From a virus, in the IMG/VR virus record IMGVR_UViG_3300042402_002641, positions 1-64,000 of that record: a DNA stretch of 64,000 bases, one strand, 5' to 3'. Positions 1 through 8,777 of this stretch are shown piece after piece. A program made the position numbers and the translations under genes. Positions within the stretch are counted from its first letter, which is position 1, and every line of letters begins with the position of its first letter. The notes under the pieces were generated by a model. That model had not been told where the DNA came from, did no database searches, and saw only the letters and a list, made by a program, of their open reading frames with translations.

Positions 1-65
1 TATTGGTCGGCTTTGAATGGGCCTATCAACCTGTAATTACTGTGTTTAGGCCGTTGGTGGGATGA
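1..65 (+). CDS. C-terminal end of an unknown phage protein (partial)
   Basis: An open frame runs from the left edge (first full codon at base 3) to a TGA at 63-65, leaving about 20 hydrophobic and aromatic residues. The stop overlaps the next start as ATGATGA, the tight coupling seen throughout this genome, which supports it as the end of a real gene. Too little remains to assign a function. Confidence 0.35.
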   Translation, partial: LVGFEWAYQPVITVFRPLVG

Positions 66-232
66 TGTTTGAAGCATTTATGGTATTCTATTTGTTAGAA
101 TGCCTAGTATTAATCTCTGTGGCAGTTTGGTACTATCATGTGCCTAAAACCGCACCAAAGAAAATATGGAACCCCTGGGGTGAAGTTTGGAACGAAAAGG
201 AGATGACAAATGGACGTGGTAGAGCTGATTAA
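62..232 (+). CDS. Small single-pass membrane protein
   Basis: A 56-residue frame starts with two ATG codons. Residues about 3-25 are hydrophobic and rich in aromatics, followed by a short basic and tryptophan-rich tail, giving one probable membrane helix. It overlaps the stop of the preceding fragment and the start of the next gene. Another small membrane protein follows, so this may be part of a holin or spanin-like set, but no family is recognisable. Confidence 0.45.
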   Translation: MMFEAFMVFYLLECLVLISVAVWYYHVPKTAPKKIWNPWGEVWNEKEMTNGRGRAD

Positions 233-539
233 CAAATACGGGTTTCCTATCGTTGCAGCAGGCGGTATGGGCTACATGATTTTCTATGTGTGGACTTGGG
301 CCACCAAAGAAGTCAAGCCTGTGCTTAGTGAGGCCAACACTGTATTGATAGCATTGATTGATCGAATCCGCATGTTGGACAACGATTTAATCAGACTGAA
401 TCAAAAGGTCAATACAGTTCTACATCTGCGTGGTAAGATCATCGAATCAGAGCGTGTGATAGAACAACAGAAAACTGAAGAAGAAGCCAACGCCAAGTTC
501 AAAGATGCATTGGTCGGCACTGAACAATCAAAGAAGTAA
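210..539 (+). CDS. Small membrane-anchored coiled-coil protein, holin-like
   Basis: A 109-residue protein. The first 30 residues hold one hydrophobic helix (GFPIVAAGGMGYMIFYVW) and the rest is a charged helix with heptad-like spacing. A good Shine-Dalgarno (AAGGAG) precedes the ATG. The shape resembles BhlA-type small phage holins and other membrane-anchored coiled coils, but that is a topology match only. It ends a few bases from the convergent cyclase gene. Confidence 0.6.
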   Translation: MDVVELINKYGFPIVAAGGMGYMIFYVWTWATKEVKPVLSEANTVLIALIDRIRMLDNDLIRLNQKVNTVLHLRGKIIESERVIEQQKTEEEANAKFKDALVGTEQSKK

Positions 540-543
540 CAAT

Positions 544-2595
544 CTATTTTGTCGAAGCGTGGAAAATTCCATCCCAATCTTCAGGCAATTTCTGTGTCGA
601 TTGGAACTCGCAACGTTCGATCCACATATCATAATAACCACTTAATCTGCCGTCGAACTGATCTCTCAGCTGTTTGCACATGCTGATTGCGGTACTGAAA
701 TTCTGTGATCTATATGCACCATGCATGGCATTGTGTATTTTCTTAGACACATGGTAGTCAGGAGTGACGTCGTCTAAGACTGTATAGATAGCGATACCTA
801 CTGTCTTGCCCTTGACTGCTAGATCGTCTATTTTTAGAAAGAAGAAATCATCACCACACTGGTCTACTGTGGCCCCACCGACTAATAGCACACACCCATA
901 TTCTTTGCATTTGCTTTCAATACGTGCCGCAGTACTGACAGCATCACCTAGGATATCATAGCTGTGCCTTGCAGTAGATCCCATCTCTCCAATGTAGCCT
1001 AGGCCCGTGTTGATACCTGCACCCATAGCAATAGCAGGACGGCCTTCTGCAACAATCTTATCATTAAATTGTTTTACTGCCTTCAACATGTTAAGTCCTG
1101 TACGAACTGCTGTTTTTGGATGGTTAGGATCTTCAATAGGAGCATTGTGTATGTGCATACTGGCATCACCGATATACTTGATGATCATACCATCAGCATC
1201 TAACACAGGTTGTGTAATAGCATCCATATACCCGTTCATGATACGTGTTAGTCCTTTAACGTCGTCACCGAAACTTTCACCTAATGGTGTAAACCCACGT
1301 AGATCACTAAAACATATTGAAACTTCACGCTTCATTCCATCCTTGATGAGTGCAGGATTCTCAGCAAGCATACGTACAACTGTTGGACTGGCATATCCGG
1401 CAAACTGTTTCTTTATGGCCTGTTTCTGTAGAAACTCACTTACAAACTTGACACCGTAGGCATGCAGAGCGACCAAGATTGTGCCAACAAGAATGGCAGT
1501 AGCGTCAAATAAGAATAGAAAATTAGAGAAAGCGTAGTGACTACCAAAGACCACACCAACACATATAATGATAACACTCGCAAGTCCCGCATATACCCAC
1601 CTCGTTAAAAATAACAATAGTATTCCCACTGCTAGAATCGCAATGATTTCTAAACCATCAGCATAGTCGGGACGCTGTATTACCACACCATTTATCATGG
1701 TGCCAATTGCGGCAGCTTGTGCATCTTGTGGAAATACTGCGCCTTTGGCCGTAGGCAATGGATTACTAATACCAGCGGCTGTTGGGCCTACAATAACTAT
1801 AGCACCATTAAAAGTTTTAGGTAAGTTCATTAGACTCACCTGTTGGTTTTCTTGACTCCAATCGATCCATACACGACCTAGGTTGTCTGTAGTAATAGGA
1901 CCAAACTTAGGTATGCGCATTTTCTCAACGCCACCTTCGTTGAGCTTAACCTGGAACGTAGAGTCGCCAGCAGCAACACGAAGTGTTTCCATAGCGATAC
2001 TAGGATACAGTTTACCGTCTACAGACACAATCAACGGCAGTCTACGATTCACGCCGTCAACTTCTGGTAGTGTGCCAACTATTCCAATGCCTGCTGCCGC
2101 ATTTTCTAATTGGGGTATGTTAGCAATCAGTCCCGGATATTGGACGATTTGGTCCTGCCACTCTGGGCCTAGCACTGCTGAACCTGGATTGCGTGGCGTA
2201 TTTTTTGTTCGTTGGCTAGGCACTGATCCTAGCACTACTGGATATTGTTTTAGAGCCGTTGCGAAAACAGCATCACCACCAGTGCGGTCAGGCTCAGCCA
2301 TGATAACATTGAGCACAACAAGGCCAGCACCACGATTATAGAGATCTTTAATAATTTTTGCATACTCTGCCCTCGGTAAAGGCCATTGACCATATTTGTC
2401 TAAGGCTGCTTCATCTATGTTTACTGCGTAGATGTTATTGGCTGTCGGTGCTTTGGCAGTGATTAAGGTATCGAAGTAGCGTAGTCTTACACTTTCTACA
2501 AAGACAGGATCAGCGATTCTTATACTTATAATAAGTGCTAATGTCAGCAGTGCAGTCCACGGACTAGTTAGGATTTTTTTGATTAGTTTTTGCAT
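544..2595 (-). CDS. CHASE2-domain class III adenylate/guanylate cyclase
   Basis: A membrane sensor cyclase of about 680 residues. It has an N-terminal membrane helix, an extracytoplasmic CHASE2 domain (starting near VFVESVRLRYFDTL), three C-terminal membrane helices and a class III cyclase domain. The two metal-binding aspartates are visible in SICFSDLRGFT and IKYIGDASM. The transition-state Arg is present in AVSTAARIES, but the usual Asn before it is Ser, so activity or substrate may differ. In bacteria CHASE2 cyclases often sit beside FecR-domain genes, and one lies 2.8 kb upstream here. The frame opens at a TTG (2634) with ATGs at 2616 and 2595; none has a good Shine-Dalgarno, and I chose the last because it places the membrane helix at the N-terminus. 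Confidence 0.88.
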   Translation of the reverse strand: MQKLIKKILTSPWTALLTLALIISIRIADPVFVESVRLRYFDTLITAKAPTANNIYAVNIDEAALDKYGQWPLPRAEYAKIIKDLYNRGAGLVVLNVIMAEPDRTGGDAVFATALKQYPVVLGSVPSQRTKNTPRNPGSAVLGPEWQDQIVQYPGLIANIPQLENAAAGIGIVGTLPEVDGVNRRLPLIVSVDGKLYPSIAMETLRVAAGDSTFQVKLNEGGVEKMRIPKFGPITTDNLGRVWIDWSQENQQVSLMNLPKTFNGAIVIVGPTAAGISNPLPTAKGAVFPQDAQAAAIGTMINGVVIQRPDYADGLEIIAILAVGILLLFLTRWVYAGLASVIIICVGVVFGSHYAFSNFLFLFDATAILVGTILVALHAYGVKFVSEFLQKQAIKKQFAGYASPTVVRMLAENPALIKDGMKREVSICFSDLRGFTPLGESFGDDVKGLTRIMNGYMDAITQPVLDADGMIIKYIGDASMHIHNAPIEDPNHPKTAVRTGLNMLKAVKQFNDKIVAEGRPAIAMGAGINTGLGYIGEMGSTARHSYDILGDAVSTAARIESKCKEYGCVLLVGGATVDQCGDDFFFLKIDDLAVKGKTVGIAIYTVLDDVTPDYHVSKKIHNAMHGAYRSQNFSTAISMCKQLRDQFDGRLSGYYDMWIERCEFQSTQKLPEDWDGIFHASTK

Positions 2596-2719
2596 GACTA
2601 TATTTATTTGAACCATTCGTTTTAGGTTTAGCAAAAATTCTATTAGTCAACTGTCCGTGATTTTTTTTATCTGCTTCTAGTTGTCGATGTAGGTGTCTTT
2701 TAAAATCGTCGTCTGTCAT
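2564..2719 (-). CDS. Small basic protein, unknown
   Basis: A 51-residue frame, rich in Lys, Asn and His, with a clear Shine-Dalgarno (AAGGA) before its ATG. Its 3' end overlaps the start region of the cyclase by about 30 bases, suggesting translational coupling. No family recognised. Confidence 0.5.
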   Translation of the reverse strand: MTDDDFKRHLHRQLEADKKNHGQLTNRIFAKPKTNGSNKYSHAKTNQKNPN

Positions 2720-2736
2720 TGAGTTCCTTAGTTAAT

Positions 2737-3030
2737 TTATATAGGCGTACCAAAATTTGAAACGGAGTTAGAGCCTGTTCCCAATATGCACGTAGTGGTT
2801 GGAGTCATTTTAAGCAATGTCCAGTTTTGAGTTTTTTCATTGATCCAAAGAGAATATACAGATTTATCGTTGACGTGTGAACCTTTCCAGGATAATTTTT
2901 CTTCAAATTCTTTCTCTAGTACTGAGATAATTTTTTGAGTATCGTCACAGACGATAGGATAGTCATATCTGAATTGAGCGTTGGCCGGGCTGGATAAGCA
3001 GACAAGAAACGCCAGTAAAAGCATTCGCAT
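2737..3030 (-). CDS. Small secreted protein, unknown
   Basis: A 97-residue protein with a clear signal peptide (MRMLLLAFLVCLSSPANAQ). The mature part of about 78 residues is polar with two cysteines (VCDD and TTTCILG) that could form a disulfide. A TAAATA box lies 20 bases upstream (3050-3055, minus). It lies between the curli-like genes and the cyclase and is probably periplasmic. It lacks the hallmarks of CsgE. Confidence 0.65.
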   Translation of the reverse strand: MRMLLLAFLVCLSSPANAQFRYDYPIVCDDTQKIISVLEKEFEEKLSWKGSHVNDKSVYSLWINEKTQNWTLLKMTPTTTCILGTGSNSVSNFGTPI

Positions 3031-3059
3031 TACCAGCTCCTTAAACTAATATTTACCAG

Positions 3060-3542
3060 TTATCTAGTTATCATTGCAAAAGTGAAAAGCACAGTAGGCA
3101 CGGCTATTGCCATAAAACTTGTACCTATAAGTAGTCTATCTATCATGTCGGACTGTGCTTGGATTCTGGCATTTTTTATGTCTGCTTCTAGTTTAGCACG
3201 TTCTTTGTACATTCTCACACGTTCGGCCATCATCTGATCCCACACATCACTGTTCCCGGAATATATCAATAATTCTTTCAGTTGTTTTTCTGCGTCTCTA
3301 AGTGCTTTGCTCTGCATGGCAATTTCTATTGACATGGCTCTAATCTGTCCGTCTGTGAGAATCTTTTTGCTGGTTTGTGCTGCTACATTAGCACTATGAA
3401 TCTTATCGCTGTTTTCAAAGAACTTGGCAAACTGTCCGTAAAGACTGTTGACATCCTTGCCCAGAGCAATGGCTTTTTTAATATAACCTACTGATTGTTG
3501 TGCGGCTGTGAAAGCAAGGCCAATTGTGATAGGATCGATCAT
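3060..3542 (-). CDS. Helical protein with C-terminal membrane helix, unknown
   Basis: A 160-residue protein. Residues about 1-30 are moderately hydrophobic, 35-130 are a long charged coiled-coil-like helix, and 135-158 form a membrane helix. Its ATG overlaps the stop of the upstream 51-codon gene (ATGA). It could be a virion or membrane-associated phage protein; no function can be assigned. Confidence 0.65.
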   Translation of the reverse strand: MIDPITIGLAFTAAQQSVGYIKKAIALGKDVNSLYGQFAKFFENSDKIHSANVAAQTSKKILTDGQIRAMSIEIAMQSKALRDAEKQLKELLIYSGNSDVWDQMMAERVRMYKERAKLEADIKNARIQAQSDMIDRLLIGTSFMAIAVPTVLFTFAMITR

Positions 3543-3694
3543 GTTTTCTTAGGATCCTTATCTTTGGGCTGCGGTTTTGACCATTCTACGCAGACGACTT
3601 TTCTACTATAAACATCACCAGTCCATGTCCATTTTACGCACCGAGGTTCGTTGGGGTTTAACCCTGCCAGAAATATGCTTAGAATTAGGTCCAT
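3539..3694 (-). CDS. Small protein, unknown
   Basis: A 51-residue frame with a hydrophobic N-terminus (MDLILSIFLAGLNP), two cysteines and a Lys/Pro-rich tail. It shares an ATGA overlap with the next gene, and a TAAATA box lies 22 bases upstream (3716-3721, minus). These features support expression. Confidence 0.55.
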   Translation of the reverse strand: MDLILSIFLAGLNPNEPRCVKWTWTGDVYSRKVVCVEWSKPQPKDKDPKKT

Positions 3695-3727
3695 TGTCGC
3701 TCCGTACCTGTATGGTATTTAGCGGTA

Positions 3728-5401
3728 TTATTGGCCTTGCGTCACTGTGATTTTGGCACAGCCACCTGCTGTGGTGCAGTTATGTGTAATTGAGTAATAA
3801 TTCTGTGTGCTGCCGCTTTGCGTTAGACTTAGATCAGTAGGTGTGCCGCTTAGATTAACTTTGGCCATATGTCCAGCTGAACCCTGCTGTGTTATATCAA
3901 CATTCTTATTACCGCCACTTAGAGTAATTTCAGCATAATGGCTGCCGCTGTCTTTTTGTTGTACCAGCAAACTATTATTATTACCGCTGACATCAGCAAA
4001 TATTCCTTTAGTACCACCTGTGCTAGTTTGTTGTAAATCTACTGTGTTAAAATTACCCACAACTCTTAAGTCGACATAATTTGCTTGTGTTGCAGCATTT
4101 CCAGTTTGTGTAATATTAATATCATTGCTTAGACCATTGCCGTAGTATTCAACATAATTATTTCTAGTGCCGCTTTGATTTACTTCAACTACGTTCTGTG
4201 TGCCAATTTGTTCTATATGAACCTGACTATCTGCTGTTGTTCTATTGACAAATGTTAAAACTTTGGCTGTGTTAGTAGTCGTAGCGTTAAATGACGCTGC
4301 ACTGCCTCCGCAACATAGGGTATTTGCGGCCGCAGTTACAGGATCAACAATGGTATTGCTAGAAGCAGTTGATGTTGTTGTACTGTTGGCATCGTAGTAA
4401 TAGGTAATCTCAGCAATCTGCATACTGTCACAGTTTAAACCACACCCATCTCCCGCCTTTGTTGTCGGAAATAACATAAAGTAATAAGCATAAGCAGTAG
4501 TATTGCCAATATCTATAACGGCCGAAGTTGTATAGCGAGATTCACTTAAAGAAATTGAATCTTGTTTAATTAATGTCCATGTTGCGCCATCATTGCTTCC
4601 GTAAAGTTTATAACTAGTAGGATCTCGTCCACTAAAATCATTTGCTGTTGTGACTGTAAAATGTGTGACTACTCTACCAGAAGTTAGTTGTATTGTGACT
4701 CCAGCATTCTTTTTATCGAAGTTTAGATATTTTGTGTTAGGATTATTGTCAAAAGCGTTGTTAGGTCCTTCGCTACCAGGGCTGTTATTACTAGTTGGAA
4801 TTGCTCTTATAATATTTACAGTAGCGTTATTCATATAGATTGCCGTAGGAGCAGGCGGTGGCGGCCCGGCCGGCGCGGCAGTTTGACCTGCGGCTAAGGG
4901 AGTCGTTGATCCGTTAGTAGCATAATTATTAACCTGCGCTACTGTTGGGTTCAATGTACCAGTCCATGTAACACCACTTGTGTTGGCAAATCCTTGAGTC
5001 ATACTAAACAACTGTCCGGTGTTATTGTCATTGCCCACAAAGAAGAAATAGTCCGTGCCCATGTTGATAATGTGGCCAGTGCCCATTACTGCTTTTTGCG
5101 TGCCTGCCGATGTGTACTGAATAGCATTCCATGGATTTGTAGCATCTCCAGTGGTGGCAAATTTAACATAGTCGCCAGCGGCCCAACTTAATTGTCCGTT
5201 GTACCAGGGTATTTGATATGCTGTACCTGGGTTTTTACTGTAGATTTGACATGTAGTTGTGTACATACAAGCCTGAACGTTCCATTGACTGTCTGCTATT
5301 TGATATCGTCCAAACTTTAGATCAACAAGGCCTGTTGCTTGACTGTGTGCAGATAAACAGAATGTAATTAGGAATGAAAATATTAGTAAGAACCGTTTCA
5401 T
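3728..5401 (-). CDS. Secreted discoidin-like and curlin-repeat surface protein
   Basis: A 557-residue exported protein with a signal peptide (residues 1-20). An N-terminal beta-rich region (about 25-165) leads to a Pro/Ala linker (PAGPPPPAP). A coagulation factor 5/8 type C (discoidin-like) domain follows at about 190-340. The C-terminal 170 residues carry degenerate curlin-type repeats (for example HIEQIGTQNVVEVNQSGTRN, ITQTGNA and ITQQGSAG). Discoidin domains usually bind carbohydrate and curlin repeats form cross-beta amyloid, so this could be an adhesive, amyloid-anchored surface protein. Its ATG overlaps the FecR gene stop (ATGA). The domain combination is unusual; the assignment rests on pattern reading. 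Confidence 0.75.
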   Translation of the reverse strand: MKRFLLIFSFLITFCLSAHSQATGLVDLKFGRYQIADSQWNVQACMYTTTCQIYSKNPGTAYQIPWYNGQLSWAAGDYVKFATTGDATNPWNAIQYTSAGTQKAVMGTGHIINMGTDYFFFVGNDNNTGQLFSMTQGFANTSGVTWTGTLNPTVAQVNNYATNGSTTPLAAGQTAAPAGPPPPAPTAIYMNNATVNIIRAIPTSNNSPGSEGPNNAFDNNPNTKYLNFDKKNAGVTIQLTSGRVVTHFTVTTANDFSGRDPTSYKLYGSNDGATWTLIKQDSISLSESRYTTSAVIDIGNTTAYAYYFMLFPTTKAGDGCGLNCDSMQIAEITYYYDANSTTTSTASSNTIVDPVTAAANTLCCGGSAASFNATTTNTAKVLTFVNRTTADSQVHIEQIGTQNVVEVNQSGTRNNYVEYYGNGLSNDINITQTGNAATQANYVDLRVVGNFNTVDLQQTSTGGTKGIFADVSGNNNSLLVQQKDSGSHYAEITLSGGNKNVDITQQGSAGHMAKVNLSGTPTDLSLTQSGSTQNYYSITHNCTTAGGCAKITVTQGQ

Positions 5402-6495
5402 GGACGTCTCAACACTCCAGTCTTCTGTACAATGTTTACAACGTTGCCACCCGGATCGCCACTGCCAACAATAGTGTAGGCATATTGATCATCATGACTG
5501 ATGGCGACAAATGTGTTGGAATTGTAGCCTGATGTTTTCACCTCAGCATAGTGATCAATGTTGGTACGATAGGCTATACCGCGTCCTCGACTTTCAATGT
5601 CCGGCGAATCTGACTTTTCCCAAGCCACACACACTGATGTGCTGGGATTGCAACCTGCTCGACCTAGATATTCTTCCAACAATAATAGTCTAGCACGTTC
5701 GATAGATTCGTCTGCTTCACGTGCTCGCTGTGCAATTTGTCGTTGTGCTTCTGCCTCAGCTTCATCGGCTTCTCGGTCTCGTTTGCTGCGTGCCTGTTCT
5801 CGGATGGCCTGTGTGATCTCAGGTGGTGCCAGCAAGATCAAATTGTTGCTGATTTTACTTTCTACAGTGTTGATCACAGTGGGTGCAGTGGGCATGTTGT
5901 TGGCACTGGCCACGAATGTGGCTTCAAATGCCTTATCTAATGTGACTGTACCTGCGTCCGTGGTGACCAAAATACTGCCTACTTTGCAACGGTTTTCCTC
6001 TAGCTCATAGGTCTTGATGTCGCGATCATCCTTGCAACTGGGCACCAACACAATGAGACTCTGTCCAGTTTCGTCCACAGTCATGGTAAAGTCAGTGCCG
6101 CGTACCGCCACAGTGGCAGTGGGGGTTTTGATGTTGACCTGTTGGGGATTGTTTTTGGCGATCTGCCCTGACGCATAACGCACAGTTCCCATGCCTACTT
6201 TCATAGCCAACTTGCCTGCGTCTGAGTTTTTTGGATCGTATACAAAATCGTCAATCACTAGTCTAGAATTCTCAGTGACCTTGACTTTGGTTTCATCACG
6301 AAACGTAATGCTGCTGACGCATGCACCAGTGGTATAAGTGTCCATGCTTTCAATGGCAGCGCCTTTGATGCCAGACAATTTTTTCTTGTTGCGTTCAACT
6401 TCGCAGGCAGTGCCCTTGTTTTCGCTCACCGTGCCAATGCCAGCCCATGCAGGACTCACTGCGGCCAACAACAGTGCCAGCATCAGCCACCGCAC
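5398..6495 (-). CDS. Secreted FecR-domain protein
   Basis: A 365-residue protein with a signal peptide (MRWLMLALLLAAVSPAWA). The FecR fold lies at about 30-165: the segment ITFRDETKVKVTENSRLVID is followed by VNIKTPTATVAVRGTDFTM, a strong FecR signature. After it comes a coiled-coil Arg/Glu/Ala-rich stretch (about 225-275) and a short beta-rich end. There is no membrane helix after the signal peptide, so it is likely periplasmic or surface-associated and not an iron-dicitrate sigma regulator. It lies between the two curlin-repeat genes in one apparent operon, and a CHASE2 cyclase sits downstream. Confidence 0.85.
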   Translation of the reverse strand: MRWLMLALLLAAVSPAWAGIGTVSENKGTACEVERNKKKLSGIKGAAIESMDTYTTGACVSSITFRDETKVKVTENSRLVIDDFVYDPKNSDAGKLAMKVGMGTVRYASGQIAKNNPQQVNIKTPTATVAVRGTDFTMTVDETGQSLIVLVPSCKDDRDIKTYELEENRCKVGSILVTTDAGTVTLDKAFEATFVASANNMPTAPTVINTVESKISNNLILLAPPEITQAIREQARSKRDREADEAEAEAQRQIAQRAREADESIERARLLLLEEYLGRAGCNPSTSVCVAWEKSDSPDIESRGRGIAYRTNIDHYAEVKTSGYNSNTFVAISHDDQYAYTIVGSGDPGGNVVNIVQKTGVLRRP

Positions 6496-6497
6496 TG

Positions 6498-7313
6498 TTA
6501 TCTCGCTATGGCTGACACAGGTGCCACAATGGCTGAACTGCTGGTTCTCACTGTGACAGTGTTGTTGCTGCCTTGTGTTTGAATATTCACAGTAGTGTCG
6601 TTGGTACCTTGTTGCTGTGTGGTAATGCTATTGAAATCGCCCACTGTGGCCATGGCCAATACATGACCGTTGGCGCCAGCTGCATCAATCTGCTGTATGT
6701 TAAACACATTGCTGTCGCCTGTAATAGCGTTGGTCACTGTGCCACGACTGCTGAGCAGGTCACTGGTAATTTGATTGCTGTTGCCAGTGATCGTGGTAGT
6801 AGTGACAATTTCGTTGCCCACTAGATTCTGTATGATCATGTTGCTGTTGCCAGTGATAGTTTCTGTGATCACATTGTCCTGATTGGCCGCTGCATTGACA
6901 TTGCCCACAGTCAATCTAGTTTGATTGCTGTTGCCTGTCACAGTGCTGTTGTAGGTGTTGAGATTGCCCATGATGTTGTACTGCGCAGAGTTAGCATTGC
7001 CGGTCTGCGTGATACCTACTATGTTGTTGCTGCCTGTAATGGTGCCATAGTTACTGGCACTAGGTGCGTCTGGAGTCAGTGTAGTGATACCTGTGCCAGC
7101 CACTACGGTGGCCGTGGTTGTGGTCACTCCGCCAACATTGTTGGTGCCACCAACTTGTTCAATGGTAATAACGTTACTGCTACCAACCTGCTCAATATAG
7201 ACCTTATTAGGTCCTGTAGCAGATTGTGCCCAGACTAAGCTGGTTCCTAGAACCATTACTGCTGCGAGTAATTTTCTCGACAACTCGCTATTGCCTGTCA
7301 TTCTTTTTTTCAT
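6498..7313 (-). CDS. Curlin-repeat amyloid subunit-like protein (CsgA/CsgB-like)
   Basis: A 271-residue secreted protein with a signal peptide (about residues 1-30). The mature chain is almost entirely Asn/Gln/Thr/Gly repeats of curlin type: VYIEQVGSSNVITIEQVG, GNSNQ units about every 20 residues, and ITTQQQGTNDTTVNIQTQG. It lacks Cys and is poor in charged residues, as curli subunits are. It is longer than typical CsgA or CsgB (about 150), with imperfect repeats, so it may be a divergent fibre subunit or nucleator. It lies downstream of the csgG-like gene and 2 bases from the FecR gene. Confidence 0.8.
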   Translation of the reverse strand: MKKRMTGNSELSRKLLAAVMVLGTSLVWAQSATGPNKVYIEQVGSSNVITIEQVGGTNNVGGVTTTTATVVAGTGITTLTPDAPSASNYGTITGSNNIVGITQTGNANSAQYNIMGNLNTYNSTVTGNSNQTRLTVGNVNAAANQDNVITETITGNSNMIIQNLVGNEIVTTTTITGNSNQITSDLLSSRGTVTNAITGDSNVFNIQQIDAAGANGHVLAMATVGDFNSITTQQQGTNDTTVNIQTQGSNNTVTVRTSSSAIVAPVSAIAR

Positions 7314-7469
7314 CTTGTGTCTAATGTTGGTTTATTATTTGCCAACAAGTTCCTTGGTCTAAGACCGTTAATGTTCCTTGTAATTTATTTAATACTCACT
7401 GCACAAAAATTAAATGCCGCTGTTAAAATTCTTACATGTGTATTTTCCAACATGTAAAAATATCAACAC

Positions 7470-8774
7470 TTATGGCTTAATTGGACTCAACATACTAATT
7501 GGAACGAATCCTTTTTTGCCATCTCGAGTTTGTACCTTAACCCAATTATTATCAACTTCAATTACTTTTACTTCTGTGCCTTTTAAAAACAACCATTGCC
7601 TTGTGCTTGCTTCGATAGCTTTGGCTCTAACATAATACGGCTCTTTAAAAAATTTCACGTCACCAACTTTGACTTCTTCTTTTGGTGTTACTGTTGGTAC
7701 TGCTGCTGGCGCTGGTGGAACAACTGTTGTAATAGGTTTGACATCATTTTTAGGTTCCTCCTTCTTTACTTCTGGCTTGATTTCTGGCTTGATTTCTGGC
7801 TTGATTTCAGGTTTGACTTCTGGTGCGGGCTCGTTAGCTTTGCCTGTTCCATTGCCTTGTCCGCCATTGGACTGCTGTGGTGCGGGGTTAGGTGCACTTT
7901 TGGTGGGGGCGGATTCTTTGGGGGTTTGTGTTTGAACCAACTCATTCTTTTCCTCCTTGAAACTCCAATGTCCTTTACGGGCACCTTCATTAATAGTCTG
8001 GACCACTGCTGCCTGCACAGCTACGTCCACTGCTCGGTTGATACTTTCGTTAATGCTGCCGCCAATCTCACCTTCCACGGCATTGGCATTGGCTCCTAGT
8101 GTGGTGCCATCGCCCACGAAACGCAGCAAGGTCAATTTGTCCATGTAGCTCAACACAGTTTTGGTCACGGTCACAGTTGTGAGTATTTCACCAGTGGCCA
8201 CACTAACTGTTCTTAGAGTCACTGTCACTGTGTCGCTTTGATATTGTGTTGATGCACCAATACCAAAAATTCTCACACCCGAACCACCTGTGAGTGTATT
8301 CGAATCGTAGCCAACAATACCACCTTCCATAATGATACCAGCAAACATCATTGGCGGTAGCGATTTGGCATCCTTACCTTGATACTGTTCACGCATCTGA
8401 CGAATCATCTGTCGTTCTTTGATCAGATTGTCCAGTCCCCCACGTTCTAATACAGTGAACCAACGTTGATCACCTACGTCTTGCAGAGCTTTGATTAGAT
8501 AGTTTTCAGCGCCCTGTGTCACAGCTGAACTCAAACTAGCAATCAAGGGCTGGCTTTTACGTTGTCCTGTTAGATCACGGAACCCATAAACAGCCACAGC
8601 CACTGGCCCGCCTTGTGGTGGTCGTAGTTTGTTTTGTTCTTGCTTTAGAAACTTACTGGCTTCGACTCGAGGTGCATCAAATTGATTGCTGGTTATTTTT
8701 TCACGTACGGCTGAACTTGATGCGCAACCAGATAATACTGCCACTACTGCTAGAGATATCAATGTGTGTTTCAT
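7470..8774 (-). CDS. csgG: CsgG-like curli secretion lipoprotein with C-terminal SH3 domain
   Basis: A 434-residue lipoprotein with lipobox LSGC near residue 16. The CsgG core (about 30-270) keeps the family motifs VAVYGFRDLTGQRK and WFTVLERGGLDNLIKERQ, and the transmembrane-hairpin region contains TLTGGSGVRIFG. CsgG forms a nonameric outer-membrane pore that exports curli subunits. Unlike bacterial CsgG (about 277 residues) it continues into a Pro/Lys/Glu linker with tandem KPEI repeats (encoded around 7790-7830) and a bacterial SH3-like domain (about 375-430), which could bind peptidoglycan. It directly follows a CsgF-like gene. Confidence 0.9.
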   Translation of the reverse strand: MKHTLISLAVVAVLSGCASSSAVREKITSNQFDAPRVEASKFLKQEQNKLRPPQGGPVAVAVYGFRDLTGQRKSQPLIASLSSAVTQGAENYLIKALQDVGDQRWFTVLERGGLDNLIKERQMIRQMREQYQGKDAKSLPPMMFAGIIMEGGIVGYDSNTLTGGSGVRIFGIGASTQYQSDTVTVTLRTVSVATGEILTTVTVTKTVLSYMDKLTLLRFVGDGTTLGANANAVEGEIGGSINESINRAVDVAVQAAVVQTINEGARKGHWSFKEEKNELVQTQTPKESAPTKSAPNPAPQQSNGGQGNGTGKANEPAPEVKPEIKPEIKPEIKPEVKKEEPKNDVKPITTVVPPAPAAVPTVTPKEEVKVGDVKFFKEPYYVRAKAIEASTRQWLFLKGTEVKVIEVDNNWVKVQTRDGKKGFVPISMLSPIKP

Positions 8775-8777
8775 TGC

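Noticed and set aside
1007-1459. Long plus-strand frame opposite the cyclase gene
   Set aside because: It is antisense to a clearly conserved catalytic domain, lacks a Shine-Dalgarno and shows no protein motif.
2737-3030. CsgE candidate for the curli-like locus
   Set aside because: Size and signal peptide fit, but the conserved aromatic core of CsgE is not seen.
7786-7830. Tandem 15-bp repeats as a possible CRISPR-like array
   Set aside because: Units are directly adjacent without spacers and encode KPEI in frame; it is a protein linker repeat.
7596-8099. 167-codon plus-strand frame over the csgG-like gene
   Set aside because: Its Phe/Trp/Leu/Cys-rich repeats are the antisense reading of the Pro/Lys/Glu linker repeats; no start signals.
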